Origin: Haplomitrium mnioides
Taxonomy: Eukaryota; Marchantiophyta; Haplomitriopsida; Calobryales
Direction: 5' to 3'
DNA: 24,478 nt
NCBI GenBank assembly: GCA_049999725.1
Contig: JBNGIS010023854.1
Coordinates: 1-24,478 of the forward strand
Shown piece by piece: positions 1 to 8,149 of the stretch. Below the pieces are notes generated by a model. The model did no database searches and was not told the origin of the DNA. It worked only from the letters and a program-made list of their open reading frames with translations. Positions within the stretch are counted from its first letter, which is position 1, and the number at the start of each line of letters is the position of its first letter. The position numbers were made by a program, and so were the translations under genes.

Positions 1-488
1 TGTTAGTACATGCTAAAAACACATTATAGTTTTTGTTGCTGGTAAAGCAATAGAATCAAACAGAAGCTCATGAATGTAAGTCCAAAAAAACAATAATAAT
101 GAATGAAAGTAAGAGTTTAGCAACAATAGTTACTTTGTTGGCATATTTCCAAAAGGGAGGGTTTGGGCTCCGCATTTAGCTCAAAGTCTAAGTAAAATTC
201 CAAACCTTTGATATCTCACCAAGTAAATTCCTTAGTAAAGTAGTCTCAAGTAAGAGAATTTTGAGAATTTATGTTTGAACACTCATTTGTCTTGCCCCAA
301 ATTTGGTTTTCCCTTTTGGTCATTGGAAGTATATAATAATAGTTCTTTGGTCAATGGTAGAATATAGTAATAGTTGTGTTAAAGTGACGTGAAAAATTGG
401 AATGAAGAAAGGATGATTAAAAGTGCAGTGGGTGTAACTTAAAAGTGCACTGGCAAATGTGATGTTGGCACAAAGGATAGACGCGAGG

Positions 489-527
<39 letters not shown>

Positions 528-697
528 GATTGGTTATGTCGCATGTGAAAGGCCACCAAAGATCTGCAGACCCACCAGACCAGATCCTCAATTTCTCTCA
601 CATGTGGAGCTGGGCTCCTTCAATTCTCATTGTCTGCGCTCTTCAATTCGGATTCGTTGACACAAGGGTCAGACTGAGGCAGGATGCGTGCCCTGAG
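1..697 (+). promoter_or_regulatory. AT-rich upstream region and leader of the LRR receptor-like gene
   Basis: No gene is visible before the receptor-like protein. A TATA-like TATATAA lies at about 329-336, inside an imperfect direct repeat of about 30 bases (roughly 316-346 and 347-376, both beginning TTGGTCA and containing an AATAGTT block). A pure GA tract follows at 492-524. The reading frame of the receptor is open from 524, with further in-frame ATGs at 536 and 602. The frame alone therefore does not fix the start, and some of this stretch could be coding. Promoter role is inferred from position only. Confidence 0.45.
492..524. repeat. (GA)n microsatellite
   Basis: An uninterrupted GA dinucleotide tract of 33 bases ends about 170 bases before the preferred ATG. 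GA/CT tracts near transcription starts are common in plant genes and are bound by BBR/BPC GAGA-binding factors. That role here is inference from position. Confidence 0.95.
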
Positions 698-3600
698 ATG
701 AAGACCGCGAGGTTTGGGGAGATTGTGGTGGTGATTCTCGTGATTATGGGTGTGAGTGATGCGTGTTGGATGCCGGATGCTGAAGCTTTGGAAACGTTCA
801 AGGCTGAGATTGTTTCCAATAACTTTTCGGTGTTGGAATCGTGGAATACTAGCTCCAATGTTAACTGTTGTGAGTGGTATGGAATCACATGCAATAATCA
901 GAGCAGGGTTAGTCGATTGGAGCTGCCAAGTCAATTCATGAATGGTAGCATTTCCATGGCCTTGTGTAATCTTACTCACATCACCACCATCGATCTGTAT
1001 CTCAACCACTTCGATAGCCCTGTACCGCCATGTTTCTTCTGGAATTTGACACAGCTCACGTTTTTGGACCTCTCCTACTACGATTATGGAAATCTGTATT
1101 ACATTGGTCCACAGTTCTCTGCAGAGGGTAGAACATCGAGCATGGCTCACCTGGGCCTCCATGGCGTGTACCTTGGCAACTCTTCCATCGAAAGCTGGCT
1201 ATGCACTCTGCCTCACTTGAGCTACTTAGACCTCGGTCGCACGTTGTTTGCTGAGAACGTGCCCATTTCCTTCGCCAGTCTGTCGAGCTTGACATACCTT
1301 TCTCTTCGAGAAAACAACCTGGTGGGGAAGATTCCAGACGCCTACGGTGATCTCGGCAACCTTGAAACGCTCTATCTGGACCGCAACTACATCACAGGGA
1401 ACATTCCGGAATCTTTTGGAAACTTGTCCAAGTTACAGCAACTTCAGCTGTGGAGCTGCAGCCTCACAGGTCACATACCGTCATCACTTGGCCGTCTGTC
1501 CAACTTAAGCATCCTCTACCTGTTTGACAACGATCTCAGCGGACACATTCCTGATTCTCTTTCCAATTGTTCAAACCTTGCGCAAATCCAAGTGCACTTG
1601 AACAGACTCACCGGAAGCATTCCCTCATGGCTTGGAAGCTTGCCGCAGATGTACATCATCTATCTTTGGGTGAACAATTTTACTGGAGAGATTCCTCCAT
1701 CCCTCGGCAATTTGACGATGCTATTCCAATTCGGCCTCTACAACAACAAACTCAGAGGGAAAATTCCTGCGTCGCTTGGCTCTTGCACAAAGCTCAGCGT
1801 TTTGTACCTCCATGCAAATAGTTTTTCGGGAGAGATCCCTGACTCGTTGGGTAACCTCACCCTGCTAACGCAACTGCAGATGCATGAGAACAATCTTGAG
1901 GGAAACATCCCTTCATCGCTGGGAAATTTGTTGCAGCTGACACTCTTGTACCTGTCGTCAAACTCACTATCAGGCTCCATTCCTCCGTCACTAGGCAACT
2001 TGAAGCAGCTGAACGAGATCTGGTTGTACGGAAACAATCTTTCAGGACCAATTCCTTCATCTCTTGGCGGCTTGCCCAATCTGCGTAAACTTTACCTCAT
2101 GAACAATCAGCTTTCTCAGAAAATACCTGCGACGCTAGGCAATTTGACAGGTTTGTTAGAGCTCAGCCTCAACAACAACAACCTCATCGGTTCAATTCCT
2201 CCCTCAGTGGGCAATCTCGCCAACCTAAACAAGCTCCATCTTTACGAAAACAGGCTCGGCGGTGAAATTCCTGCATCTCTCGGCAATCTGCAGCAGATCG
2301 ATGAGCTCTATCTGTACTCAAATCAGCTCAAGGGTCACATTCCGATATCCATTGGCAACATGTCGCAACTCTCTAGTCTCTACCTTCACGAAAACAATCT
2401 GTGGGGTCCTATTCCAAAATCTTTCGGTTGCCTCACCAACATGTATATCCTTATCTTAGAAGATAACCAGCTCACAGGATCGATACCGGCCGAGTTTGGG
2501 AACCTGTCAAACCTTTTTCAGCTGGAAATGAACAAAAACAGTTTGAGCGGAAGAATTCCTGCCACGCTCGGGAATCTGCGGTCCCTGACTTTGCTTAGCC
2601 TCTATGTGAACTTTCTATCAGGCCCGATTCCGACCACCATCGGCCACCTCACAAACTTGACATACCTTGATTTATCATCAAATGAGCTGACAGGAGAGAT
2701 TCCAACGACCCTTTCCGATCTGGAAAATCTCACATTCTTATCTCTTCAGAGCAATTACAATTTGAATGGAACGATACCATCATCCTTGGGGAAATGCAGG
2801 AATTTGAAGTGGATCAAACTGGGTTACAATTCTCTTAGCGGTCGCATACCAGCAACGTTTTGCACGTTGTCCAACTCTTCTCTTTATGGCCTCTCTCTTC
2901 ATTACAACTACCTCAGCGGTAGCATTCCGCCAGAGTTGAGCAACTGCAGCTATCTTGCAGTTTTGGATGTGACGAACAACAGCATCACAGGGCCTCTGCC
3001 TAGGGATTTCCAGAAGCTTGCACAGTCCTTGCGCGTGCTCCTCTTGGCTTCCAACCACATCGAAGGAGTTTTTCCTACCTGGGTTACCAGCATGGTTTCA
3101 CTGCAGATGCTTGATTTATCTAACAATCGAATCACTGGAGAGTTGCCGCAGAAATTACAAAACATGAAGGGCTTCATGGCCACGGGGAACAACAGCAATC
3201 TGTATGCGGAGATTGTCATTGTAGGTAGGGGGCAAGAACTCTATCTTCCTTATGTTTTCAAGTTCACTTGCTCATTCCTTGTTGCGGGCAACCTTTTGAG
3301 CGGTAGAATACCCTCCGAGATGGGAGATCTGGTGGGACTCATATACCTGAGCTTCGCCAACAACAAGTTTACTGGCTCCCTTCCACCTCAATTATCGCAG
3401 CTGCAGCTCCTGGAATCATTGGATCTTTCGCAGAACAAGCTGTCAGGCGAAATTCCAACGCAATACGCATCTCTTACGGCCATATCCTACTTCAATGTTT
3501 CGTACAACCAACTCTCGGGAAATATTCCAGTGTCTACTCAGTTCGCTACATTCGGCAGCGATGATTTCCTTCCTGGAAATCCAGGCCTCTGCGGAGATCC

Positions 3601-3892
3601 GCTTCCGTCTTGTACACTGGCTAATGACTCCACACCTTCGCCATCCTGCCAAGGGTGCGGAACAGATCCCAGGGTTCACGGCGAAGAAGGGGATGAACAC
3701 GGATTTAAAGCTTGGGTGTCGATGAGTGCAATTGGCGCGGGATTCGGGATCGGGTTCCTTCTGGTCTCCATCGTATCGTTATGCTTGATCTATCCAACAA
3801 TCAAATCACTGGAGAGTTGCCGCAGAAATTACAAAACATCAAGGGCTTCATGGTCACGGGGAACAACAGCAATCCGGAGATTGTCATTGTAG
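698..3892 (+). CDS. LRR receptor-like protein (RLP), no kinase, tail altered by a duplication
   Basis: A single open frame encodes about 1064 aa from ATG 698. I chose this ATG because it starts a hydrophobic signal peptide (MKTARFGEIVVVILVIMG) leading directly into an N-terminal LRR cap with CCEWYGITC. About 30 plant extracellular LRRs follow (LxxLxLxxNxLSGxIPxxLGNL). After a run ending in MLDLSNN comes an island-like non-LRR segment (EIVIVGRGQELY), then three more LRRs, the cap motif GNPGLCGDPLPSC, an acidic juxtamembrane stretch and one membrane helix (about WVSMSAIGAGFGIGFLLVS). This order is typical of receptor-like proteins that lack a kinase and signal through partner kinases at the plasma membrane. 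N-glycosylation motifs (NLT, NCS, NLS) are numerous. The last ~30 residues, after LCLIYP, come from an out-of-frame copy of LRR coding sequence, so the cytosolic tail is new. The ligand is unknown. Upstream in-frame ATGs at 536 and 602 remain possible starts. Confidence 0.9.
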   Translation: MKTARFGEIVVVILVIMGVSDACWMPDAEALETFKAEIVSNNFSVLESWNTSSNVNCCEWYGITCNNQSRVSRLELPSQFMNGSISMALCNLTHITTIDLYLNHFDSPVPPCFFWNLTQLTFLDLSYYDYGNLYYIGPQFSAEGRTSSMAHLGLHGVYLGNSSIESWLCTLPHLSYLDLGRTLFAENVPISFASLSSLTYLSLRENNLVGKIPDAYGDLGNLETLYLDRNYITGNIPESFGNLSKLQQLQLWSCSLTGHIPSSLGRLSNLSILYLFDNDLSGHIPDSLSNCSNLAQIQVHLNRLTGSIPSWLGSLPQMYIIYLWVNNFTGEIPPSLGNLTMLFQFGLYNNKLRGKIPASLGSCTKLSVLYLHANSFSGEIPDSLGNLTLLTQLQMHENNLEGNIPSSLGNLLQLTLLYLSSNSLSGSIPPSLGNLKQLNEIWLYGNNLSGPIPSSLGGLPNLRKLYLMNNQLSQKIPATLGNLTGLLELSLNNNNLIGSIPPSVGNLANLNKLHLYENRLGGEIPASLGNLQQIDELYLYSNQLKGHIPISIGNMSQLSSLYLHENNLWGPIPKSFGCLTNMYILILEDNQLTGSIPAEFGNLSNLFQLEMNKNSLSGRIPATLGNLRSLTLLSLYVNFLSGPIPTTIGHLTNLTYLDLSSNELTGEIPTTLSDLENLTFLSLQSNYNLNGTIPSSLGKCRNLKWIKLGYNSLSGRIPATFCTLSNSSLYGLSLHYNYLSGSIPPELSNCSYLAVLDVTNNSITGPLPRDFQKLAQSLRVLLLASNHIEGVFPTWVTSMVSLQMLDLSNNRITGELPQKLQNMKGFMATGNNSNLYAEIVIVGRGQELYLPYVFKFTCSFLVAGNLLSGRIPSEMGDLVGLIYLSFANNKFTGSLPPQLSQLQLLESLDLSQNKLSGEIPTQYASLTAISYFNVSYNQLSGNIPVSTQFATFGSDDFLPGNPGLCGDPLPSCTLANDSTPSPSCQGCGTDPRVHGEEGDEHGFKAWVSMSAIGAGFGIGFLLVSIVSLCLIYPTIKSLESCRRNYKTSRASWSRGTTAIRRLSL

Positions 3893-4235
3893 GTAGGGGG
3901 CAAGAATTCTACCTTACGTTTTCAAGTTCACTTGGTCGTTCCTTGTTGCGGGCAACCTTGGGAGATCTAGTGGGACTCGTATACTTGAGCTTCGCCAACA
4001 AGAAGTTTACTGGCTCCCTTCCACCTCAATTATCCCAGCTACACCTCCTGGAATCGTTGGATCTTTCGCAGAACAAGCTGTCAGCCGAAATTCCAACGCA
4101 ATACGCATCTCTTCCCGCTTCAATGTTTCGTACAACCAACTCTCGGGAAGAAGGGGATGAACATGGATTTACAGCTTGGGTATCGCTGAGAGCATTAGGG
4201 CCGGGATCTGGTCTCGATCGTATCGTTACTGTTGC
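3109..4235 (+). repeat. Partial tandem duplication inside and after the RLP gene
   Basis: The segment from about 3109 to 3780 (last major LRRs, island, C-cap, membrane helix) is repeated from about 3781 to 4235. Both copies start at ATGCTTGAT followed by TATC and AACAATC. The first occurrence is LRR code, the second lies just after the membrane-helix code, so the junction is at shared short homology. The second copy has lost 6, 4, 26 and roughly 160 bases at separate places and carries substitutions. Confidence 0.88.
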
Positions 4236-4533
4236 ACCTTTCGGCCACAACCGAGTAGAGAAGGGAAGAATCACGATACTCTCTTGGTTCTATCAAAACG
4301 ATGGACGAGTCTGTCACCAGCCCACGAAAGGACAGGACCAAATAACCAGAAACCTCAAGGTCGCAGAGAATTTTACGATCACGCTCATACTCGTGGCCCA
4401 GTTGCCGTTGTTTTCAACACCTTTCGGTCCGAGAATCTATCCAAACCGTGGGTACGAGAAATCATTTCCCCAAAAAGGAAACTATCTGTTGCTTTTCGGT
4501 AAAATTTCCATTTCAAAGTTGATGTTAGGCTAA
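3781..4533 (+). pseudogene. Decayed second copy of RLP C-terminal segment
   Basis: In the frame that is open from 3712 to 4533, this stretch reads MLDLSNNQITGELPQKLQ, then EIVIVGRGQEF and LESLDLSQNKLSAEIPTQYA, near-copies of the RLP's last LRRs. The LRR cap (GNPGLCG) is gone through a deletion of about 160 bases that joins TCGGGA to AGAAGGGG. The membrane helix is also shortened. It has no signal peptide or N-terminal LRRs of its own. After about 4235 the frame continues about 100 residues with no recognisable domain. Its first ~110 bases double as the out-of-frame 3' end of the intact RLP frame. I read it as the remnant of unequal crossing-over and not as a separate gene. Confidence 0.8.
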
Positions 4534-4850
4534 CAGTCTCTACAAAAGATTCAAGAAAGTGAGCTAGTAAAGAATATAGGACAAAACGAGCAGTCTATCA
4601 ATTTTCCCAATATAGGTGTTGGGCGAAAGCTTCGCATGCACCTTTGTTGAGCGGTTAGTTGCCAAACGGCTACATTCAGGTTGAGTGAATCAACCGGTCT
4701 ACAAGCACACCAATTTTTGATAAAATATTCACCTGCCTTATCTCTAGACATTTCAGAATCTTGTATCTTGCTTGGACATTAAATGCTCTTGGTTTCCTGC
4801 AGCTCCGGGCAAGTGTTCCCTGCTCACCCTCCTTGGCTGCATCAAATCTC
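4534..4850. other. Short intergenic stretch between convergent genes
   Basis: This lies between the end of the RLP duplicate (+) and the proposed stop of TYW3 (-), so two transcripts converge here. An open minus-strand frame covers 4676-4900 (contains GLPERFDAAKEGEQGT) and resembles nothing I recognise. It could be 3' UTR of TYW3 or an exon read in another phase. No clear poly(A) signal was assigned. Confidence 0.4.
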
Positions 4851-6008
4851 TCAGGAAGTCCACCCATAAGCTGCACAAATGGTGAAAGCCAGGGTCTCAA
4901 CCTATGAAAATAAATTTCAAAGCGTATAGATGATCCGTGTCACTGAACTTGGGACAATTTCTCAACTCATCAAAGGAGTAGTACCTGATCTTGAAACATG
5001 GAGAAAAACTTATCGGTTCGTTGCTGATTCATGGCCATTTTGTTATTGGCCATTGCTGAGATGTAGCTCAAATATTCCATAGGCACCAGCATCCGTCCTC
5101 CGTCTGCTATTGGCACTTCCAATCTAATTGAGCAGCGAACAGCAACAATGATACGATATCCGATGCTCGAAATGCCTGCCAGATGCCCACCAAAATGTAG
5201 CAACCTCTCAGTGAGTCAATGCTACAGAGTTCTTCTGTACCAGCTTTTAAGGTAGCAAGACTTCAAAAGTTTCTCTGAAATGGTCTTTTACTAGGCAAGT
5301 CTGGACAGGACCACATCAGGGTTTGCACGGGTGGGCCAGATTGTAGTTGGCCGGTCCGACCTCTCATTGATTTTATTGTGAGATGCACAGATGTGATACA
5401 AGTCTCTCTTAACTGCTGCATTGGAATTTTGAGAACTTTTCATCCTCGTTTGCAAAGCACGGACCCAGCACTGGGTCCAGGTAGCGTGAGCATACTTATT
5501 GCTCCCATGGTTTGCTGGATCAGTCGGTGCTGTTGTTGGTCTGAATGTCGCTGCTTAAACCTAAAAGCCACAGGAGGCGGCATAAGAAATATTTTGTAAA
5601 AGAGTACAGTACAGCAGAGAGAAATCTGGCAGAGACTGCCATATTACGTCCAACTACGTGACGCAGGTCTTCTTCGGTAGGGGTTGGCAATTTCCTTAGA
5701 TCTGTGGGCCAAAATTCCTAGGGGCCCCGGATGCACTGGAGGACAACAGAAACAGAAAGCCCATGTCTTCACCACGTATTATCTATCCTTCCCTCACATC
5801 TCACAGCCTCAGAAACTCCTGCTGCAGGAGTTGGCTCCACAGATGTAGTTTTGTGGCTATAAATATGTTACTGGACCGCTCCTTTCTCATACAATATTCA
5901 AAACTAGTTCTGCAGTCTTTGGACCTGCCTTACAGACTCTCAGACAAAGTTTTGGGTTGGATACCCACGAGCATACCCACTTTGACACCAGAAAGTACGA
6001 AATGATGT

Positions 6009-6046
<38 letters not shown>

Positions 6047-6479
6047 ATTCCCTAAAACCAGCAGCCATAGCGCAAGTGACTAGACTTTTTGCAGCCGGCA
6101 AAGTGTAGCAATCAAGGGCTAGAATAAAAGGTTCAAAACGGAACGTCAAAAGGCCCTTCTGATCGTGATCATACTTTTCTTTCACTGCACGAATCACCTC
6201 GTCAGCACATGCCGGTGCATGGGTTACATATAGCCAGTCCCCCCCTTTCTTTGTTCTCGTTTTCTCAACGCCATTGCTGTTGACGTCAGGAAGTTCACAT
6301 TGTTCAAGGAAAAGTGATATGCGACCGGAGCATGAACTAGTTGTAAAGAAAAACGGGTGAGAGTTTATGTGGTTTACTAGAGCTGCAATTGGCGCGTCAA
6401 CACCTCCTTTACGAGAACGGTCTTTCTCATCTGACGCAAGAGCTTCAAGGGCAGCGAGCTTACGCACATTGAAGTCCAT
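4851..6479 (-). CDS. TYW3: tRNA wybutosine-synthesizing protein 3 (TYW3)-like
   Basis: TYW3 methylates N4 of the yW-86 intermediate during wybutosine formation at G37 of tRNA-Phe. Exons on the minus strand are 6479-6044, 5175-4985 and, less surely, 4901-4851. Exon 1 starts MDFNVRKLAALEALASDEKD and holds the family signature HPFFFTTSSCSGRIS, then KGGDWLYVTHAPA, RFEPFILALDC and AAGFRES. Exon 2 continues GISSIGYRIIVAVRCSIR and LEVPIADGGRMLVP, then NNKMAMNQQRTDKFF. The splice between them (CAG|GT ... GGCAG|GC) keeps frame and rebuilds the conserved FRESGI junction. Exon 2 ends in phase 0 at CAG|GTAC. The next good acceptor (TTTTCATAG) leads after 17 codons to TGA, giving about 225 aa. In Arabidopsis the TYW3 domain is the N-terminus of a TYW2/3/4 fusion; no Kelch or TYW2 sequence is visible here. 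Intron 1 begins with a long CT tract. Confidence 0.85.
5176..6043 (-). other. Intron 1 of TYW3
   Basis: This 868-base stretch separates the two recognised TYW3 exons. On the sense (minus) strand it begins GTCTCTCTC and ends CTGGCAG. It has no recognisable coding sequence; open frames on the plus strand (5378-5599, 5763-6005) are short and match nothing I know. It contains a plus-strand CCTAGGGGCCCCGG patch near 5717-5730. Confidence 0.75.
6015..6042. repeat. (GA)n microsatellite at a 5' splice site
   Basis: Fourteen GA units on the plus strand read as CT repeats on the TYW3 sense strand. The donor GT of intron 1 lies at 6043-6042, so the repeat starts within the donor site itself. Without splicing, the frame would read a leucine/serine run to a stop at 5940. 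Confidence 0.95.
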
Positions 6480-6691
6480 GTCACCCTAGAGACAGATACA
6501 TGACATCACATGTGAGAAGCGAAAGTTGCGCAGAATTCCCAAGTTGACATTCATGCCCCACACGGTAGAGTTTTATGTTAAATTTATGTTTCGTGCTCAT
6601 CTCCTGATTTCAACGTGGCAAGGACACACACTGTGAGTAAGTTTGTTTCTTGGACACCTTGCGTTGGAATTATTCCAAAGCTACATCCCGT
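6480..6691 (-). promoter_or_regulatory. Upstream region of TYW3
   Basis: This short stretch separates the TYW3 start from coding-like sequence further upstream on the same strand. It must contain the 5' leader or promoter, but I see no distinctive element. Confidence 0.35.
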
Positions 6692-6874
6692 TCAATACGC
6701 TCTCTCTGATGAATGCCGGCCCAGTTCAAAAATGTAACGGTTCATCAAATACGAATCAGGTGTCCACTCCAGAAAACCTAACTCCGTGAGCAAAGAGGGA
6801 TAATTTGTTGAATAAAACTGCAACGGTGTGCAATCTGATTGATCTCCTCGCAGGAATGCTCCGACTGTTCTCAT
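6692..6874 (-). CDS. Unassigned coding-like exon, possibly terminal
   Basis: A minus-strand frame contains FYSTNYPSLLTELGFLEWTP followed by DSYLMNRYIFELG and stops at 6692. A plausible acceptor (CACACCGTTGCAG) would start an exon at 6817. The composition looks like real protein (aromatic and leucine patterning), but I do not recognise the family. It could be the last exon of the gene represented at 7160-7661, or of the larger upstream locus. Kept at low confidence. Confidence 0.35.
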   Translation of the reverse strand: MRTVGAFLRGDQSDCTPLQFYSTNYPSLLTELGFLEWTPDSYLMNRYIFELGRHSSERAY

Positions 6875-7159
6875 TGTGCTCTCAAAACGTTAGGTGACGA
6901 CCATGGCAGGTCAAAATTCGGTGGGGTTGGAACTTTCCTCAGTGTCTTTGAATCACATAACGGACCGGCTCAGTCATGTTCACTTCCTCTACAATTACTC
7001 AGGTGTAAGGTGACCAAGGGCATTACGATGAACTCGAAAATGTACTGTTTCTGTGAAAGCGATGAATTTGTGAACATTTTAATAGCAGGTGTCACTGCAA
7101 AGCTAGTCGCATATATGGAATGCTTCACAGAAATGGGTGTTCTAATTGCCAGTCTCATA
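6875..7159. other. Probable intron or spacer
   Basis: No convincing minus-strand exon is seen between the two coding-like segments. A plus-strand frame (6839-7168) is open, but its sequence gives no family and I treat it as chance. Confidence 0.3.
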
Positions 7160-7661
7160 TTAGCATAACCTCTCTACCGCAGCTTCAATAGGTTTTTGCA
7201 CCAGATGGTTGTTCAAGGCAAGTAGAACTTTAGAGTTGTTATCTGTAACATCATTGCCTGTCACCAACTGAGGAAAACCTGAGGACATTGTGCGTTTAGA
7301 GGTGACATATTTCATCCACAATCGAAAACAGAAGACAAATGTATCATCAAGGTTACCATCATGGGGATAAACATAGCCTGAAGCGTATTGCAATGTAGAC
7401 AGACCAGGAGAGTAGCATGTTTCAACAAATTTCTTAACTGGCAACCTCCAGCTTGAGCAGTTTCCAGGCCTGCTGCTGCGTTTCACTAAGAATTAAAATG
7501 TATAAGGCAGCAAACATAACGTGCTCAGAATCTGATGAGATAAAGCACCTGCTGATGGACACCATCAAACTTTCAGCAAGTTCATGTGAGAAAACCGTAG
7601 ACCCCGACTGAGCAATTGCATCCATTGCCATGGACTGGCAAATCAAAAGTTCCTCTGCCAA
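7160..7661 (-). CDS. Unassigned helical-repeat-like exons with a frame break
   Basis: After a good acceptor (TTTCATGTAG at about 7662) a minus-strand frame reads LAEELLICQSMAMDAIAQSG, then HELAESLMVSISRCF and HVMFAALYILILSE, an amphipathic helical pattern like ARM/HEAT repeats, and stops near 7434. A different frame continues at once: VKKFVETCYSPGLSTLQYAS, then YVYPHDGNLDDTFVFCF and NNHLVQKPIEAAVER. It ends at a possible donor (GAGAG|GTTATG). The two frames abut with no room for a normal intron at the switch. Either there is a frameshift (mutation or sequence error), or exon 5 splices at GGAG|GTTGCC to an acceptor further on (GTTTTCCTCAG), which would discard part of the second frame. I do not recognise the family. 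It lies in the same orientation as the larger locus upstream and may be its 3' part. Confidence 0.45.
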
Positions 7662-8149
7662 CTACATGAAAGTCAGCAGTAAATGCTTTCTTCCCTACTT
7701 TGTCTTCCGGCTCCTCCAAAGAATATGCGATCTTGTGCTCCGATCTTGTGCTCCTGTCCAAAATCTCATTTATCCACCATCGTGAATATACAAATTTTAC
7801 ACTGAACTACCTCATGCCACCCAGTATCCATCGTCCTGTTCCTGCTCCTGACTCTTGCTGAAATTGGTCTACACATTAAATTATTGCCTCTGCAAGACAC
7901 TCTCATATGCAGATTTCAGTTGCAAAGTGCTAATACACCCGACTACTTCTGATCAACTCTCCGCGTCTCTCCTTTGTTTATAAGTTGCAACAATTGACCG
8001 TATGGAACGCCATGAAAAATATTATAATCAAGCTGGGTGTGCTTCCTTTCCTACCTGTAAATAAAGTATCACGTTGCTTTTCTGACGGCTCCAATGGGTT
8101 GACTTGGTCACAGCAAATGTTCATGATCAAATCCTGCTATCCTCTCATT
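7662..8149. other. Probable intron or intergenic spacer
   Basis: No coding frame is supported here. A 13-base direct tandem repeat (CGATCTTGTGCTC twice) sits at about 7728-7753. Whether this is an intron of one long minus-strand gene or the gap between two genes cannot be settled from sequence alone. Confidence 0.35.

Noticed and set aside
524-697. Upstream extension of the RLP frame (58 codons)
   Set aside because: It overlaps the GA tract and puts about 60 residues before a proper signal peptide. ATG 698 gives the expected signal peptide and LRR cap order. ATG 602 is possible but weaker.
3712-4533. Separate LRR gene of 273 aa
   Set aside because: It has no signal peptide or N-terminal LRRs, starts inside the RLP 3' end in another frame, and is explained by the decayed tandem copy.
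4676-4900. Minus-strand frame as TYW3 exon 3 in its own phase
   Set aside because: Exon 2 ends in phase 0, and the only good acceptor puts this frame out of phase and leads to an early stop. The peptide matches no Kelch or TYW2 pattern I know.
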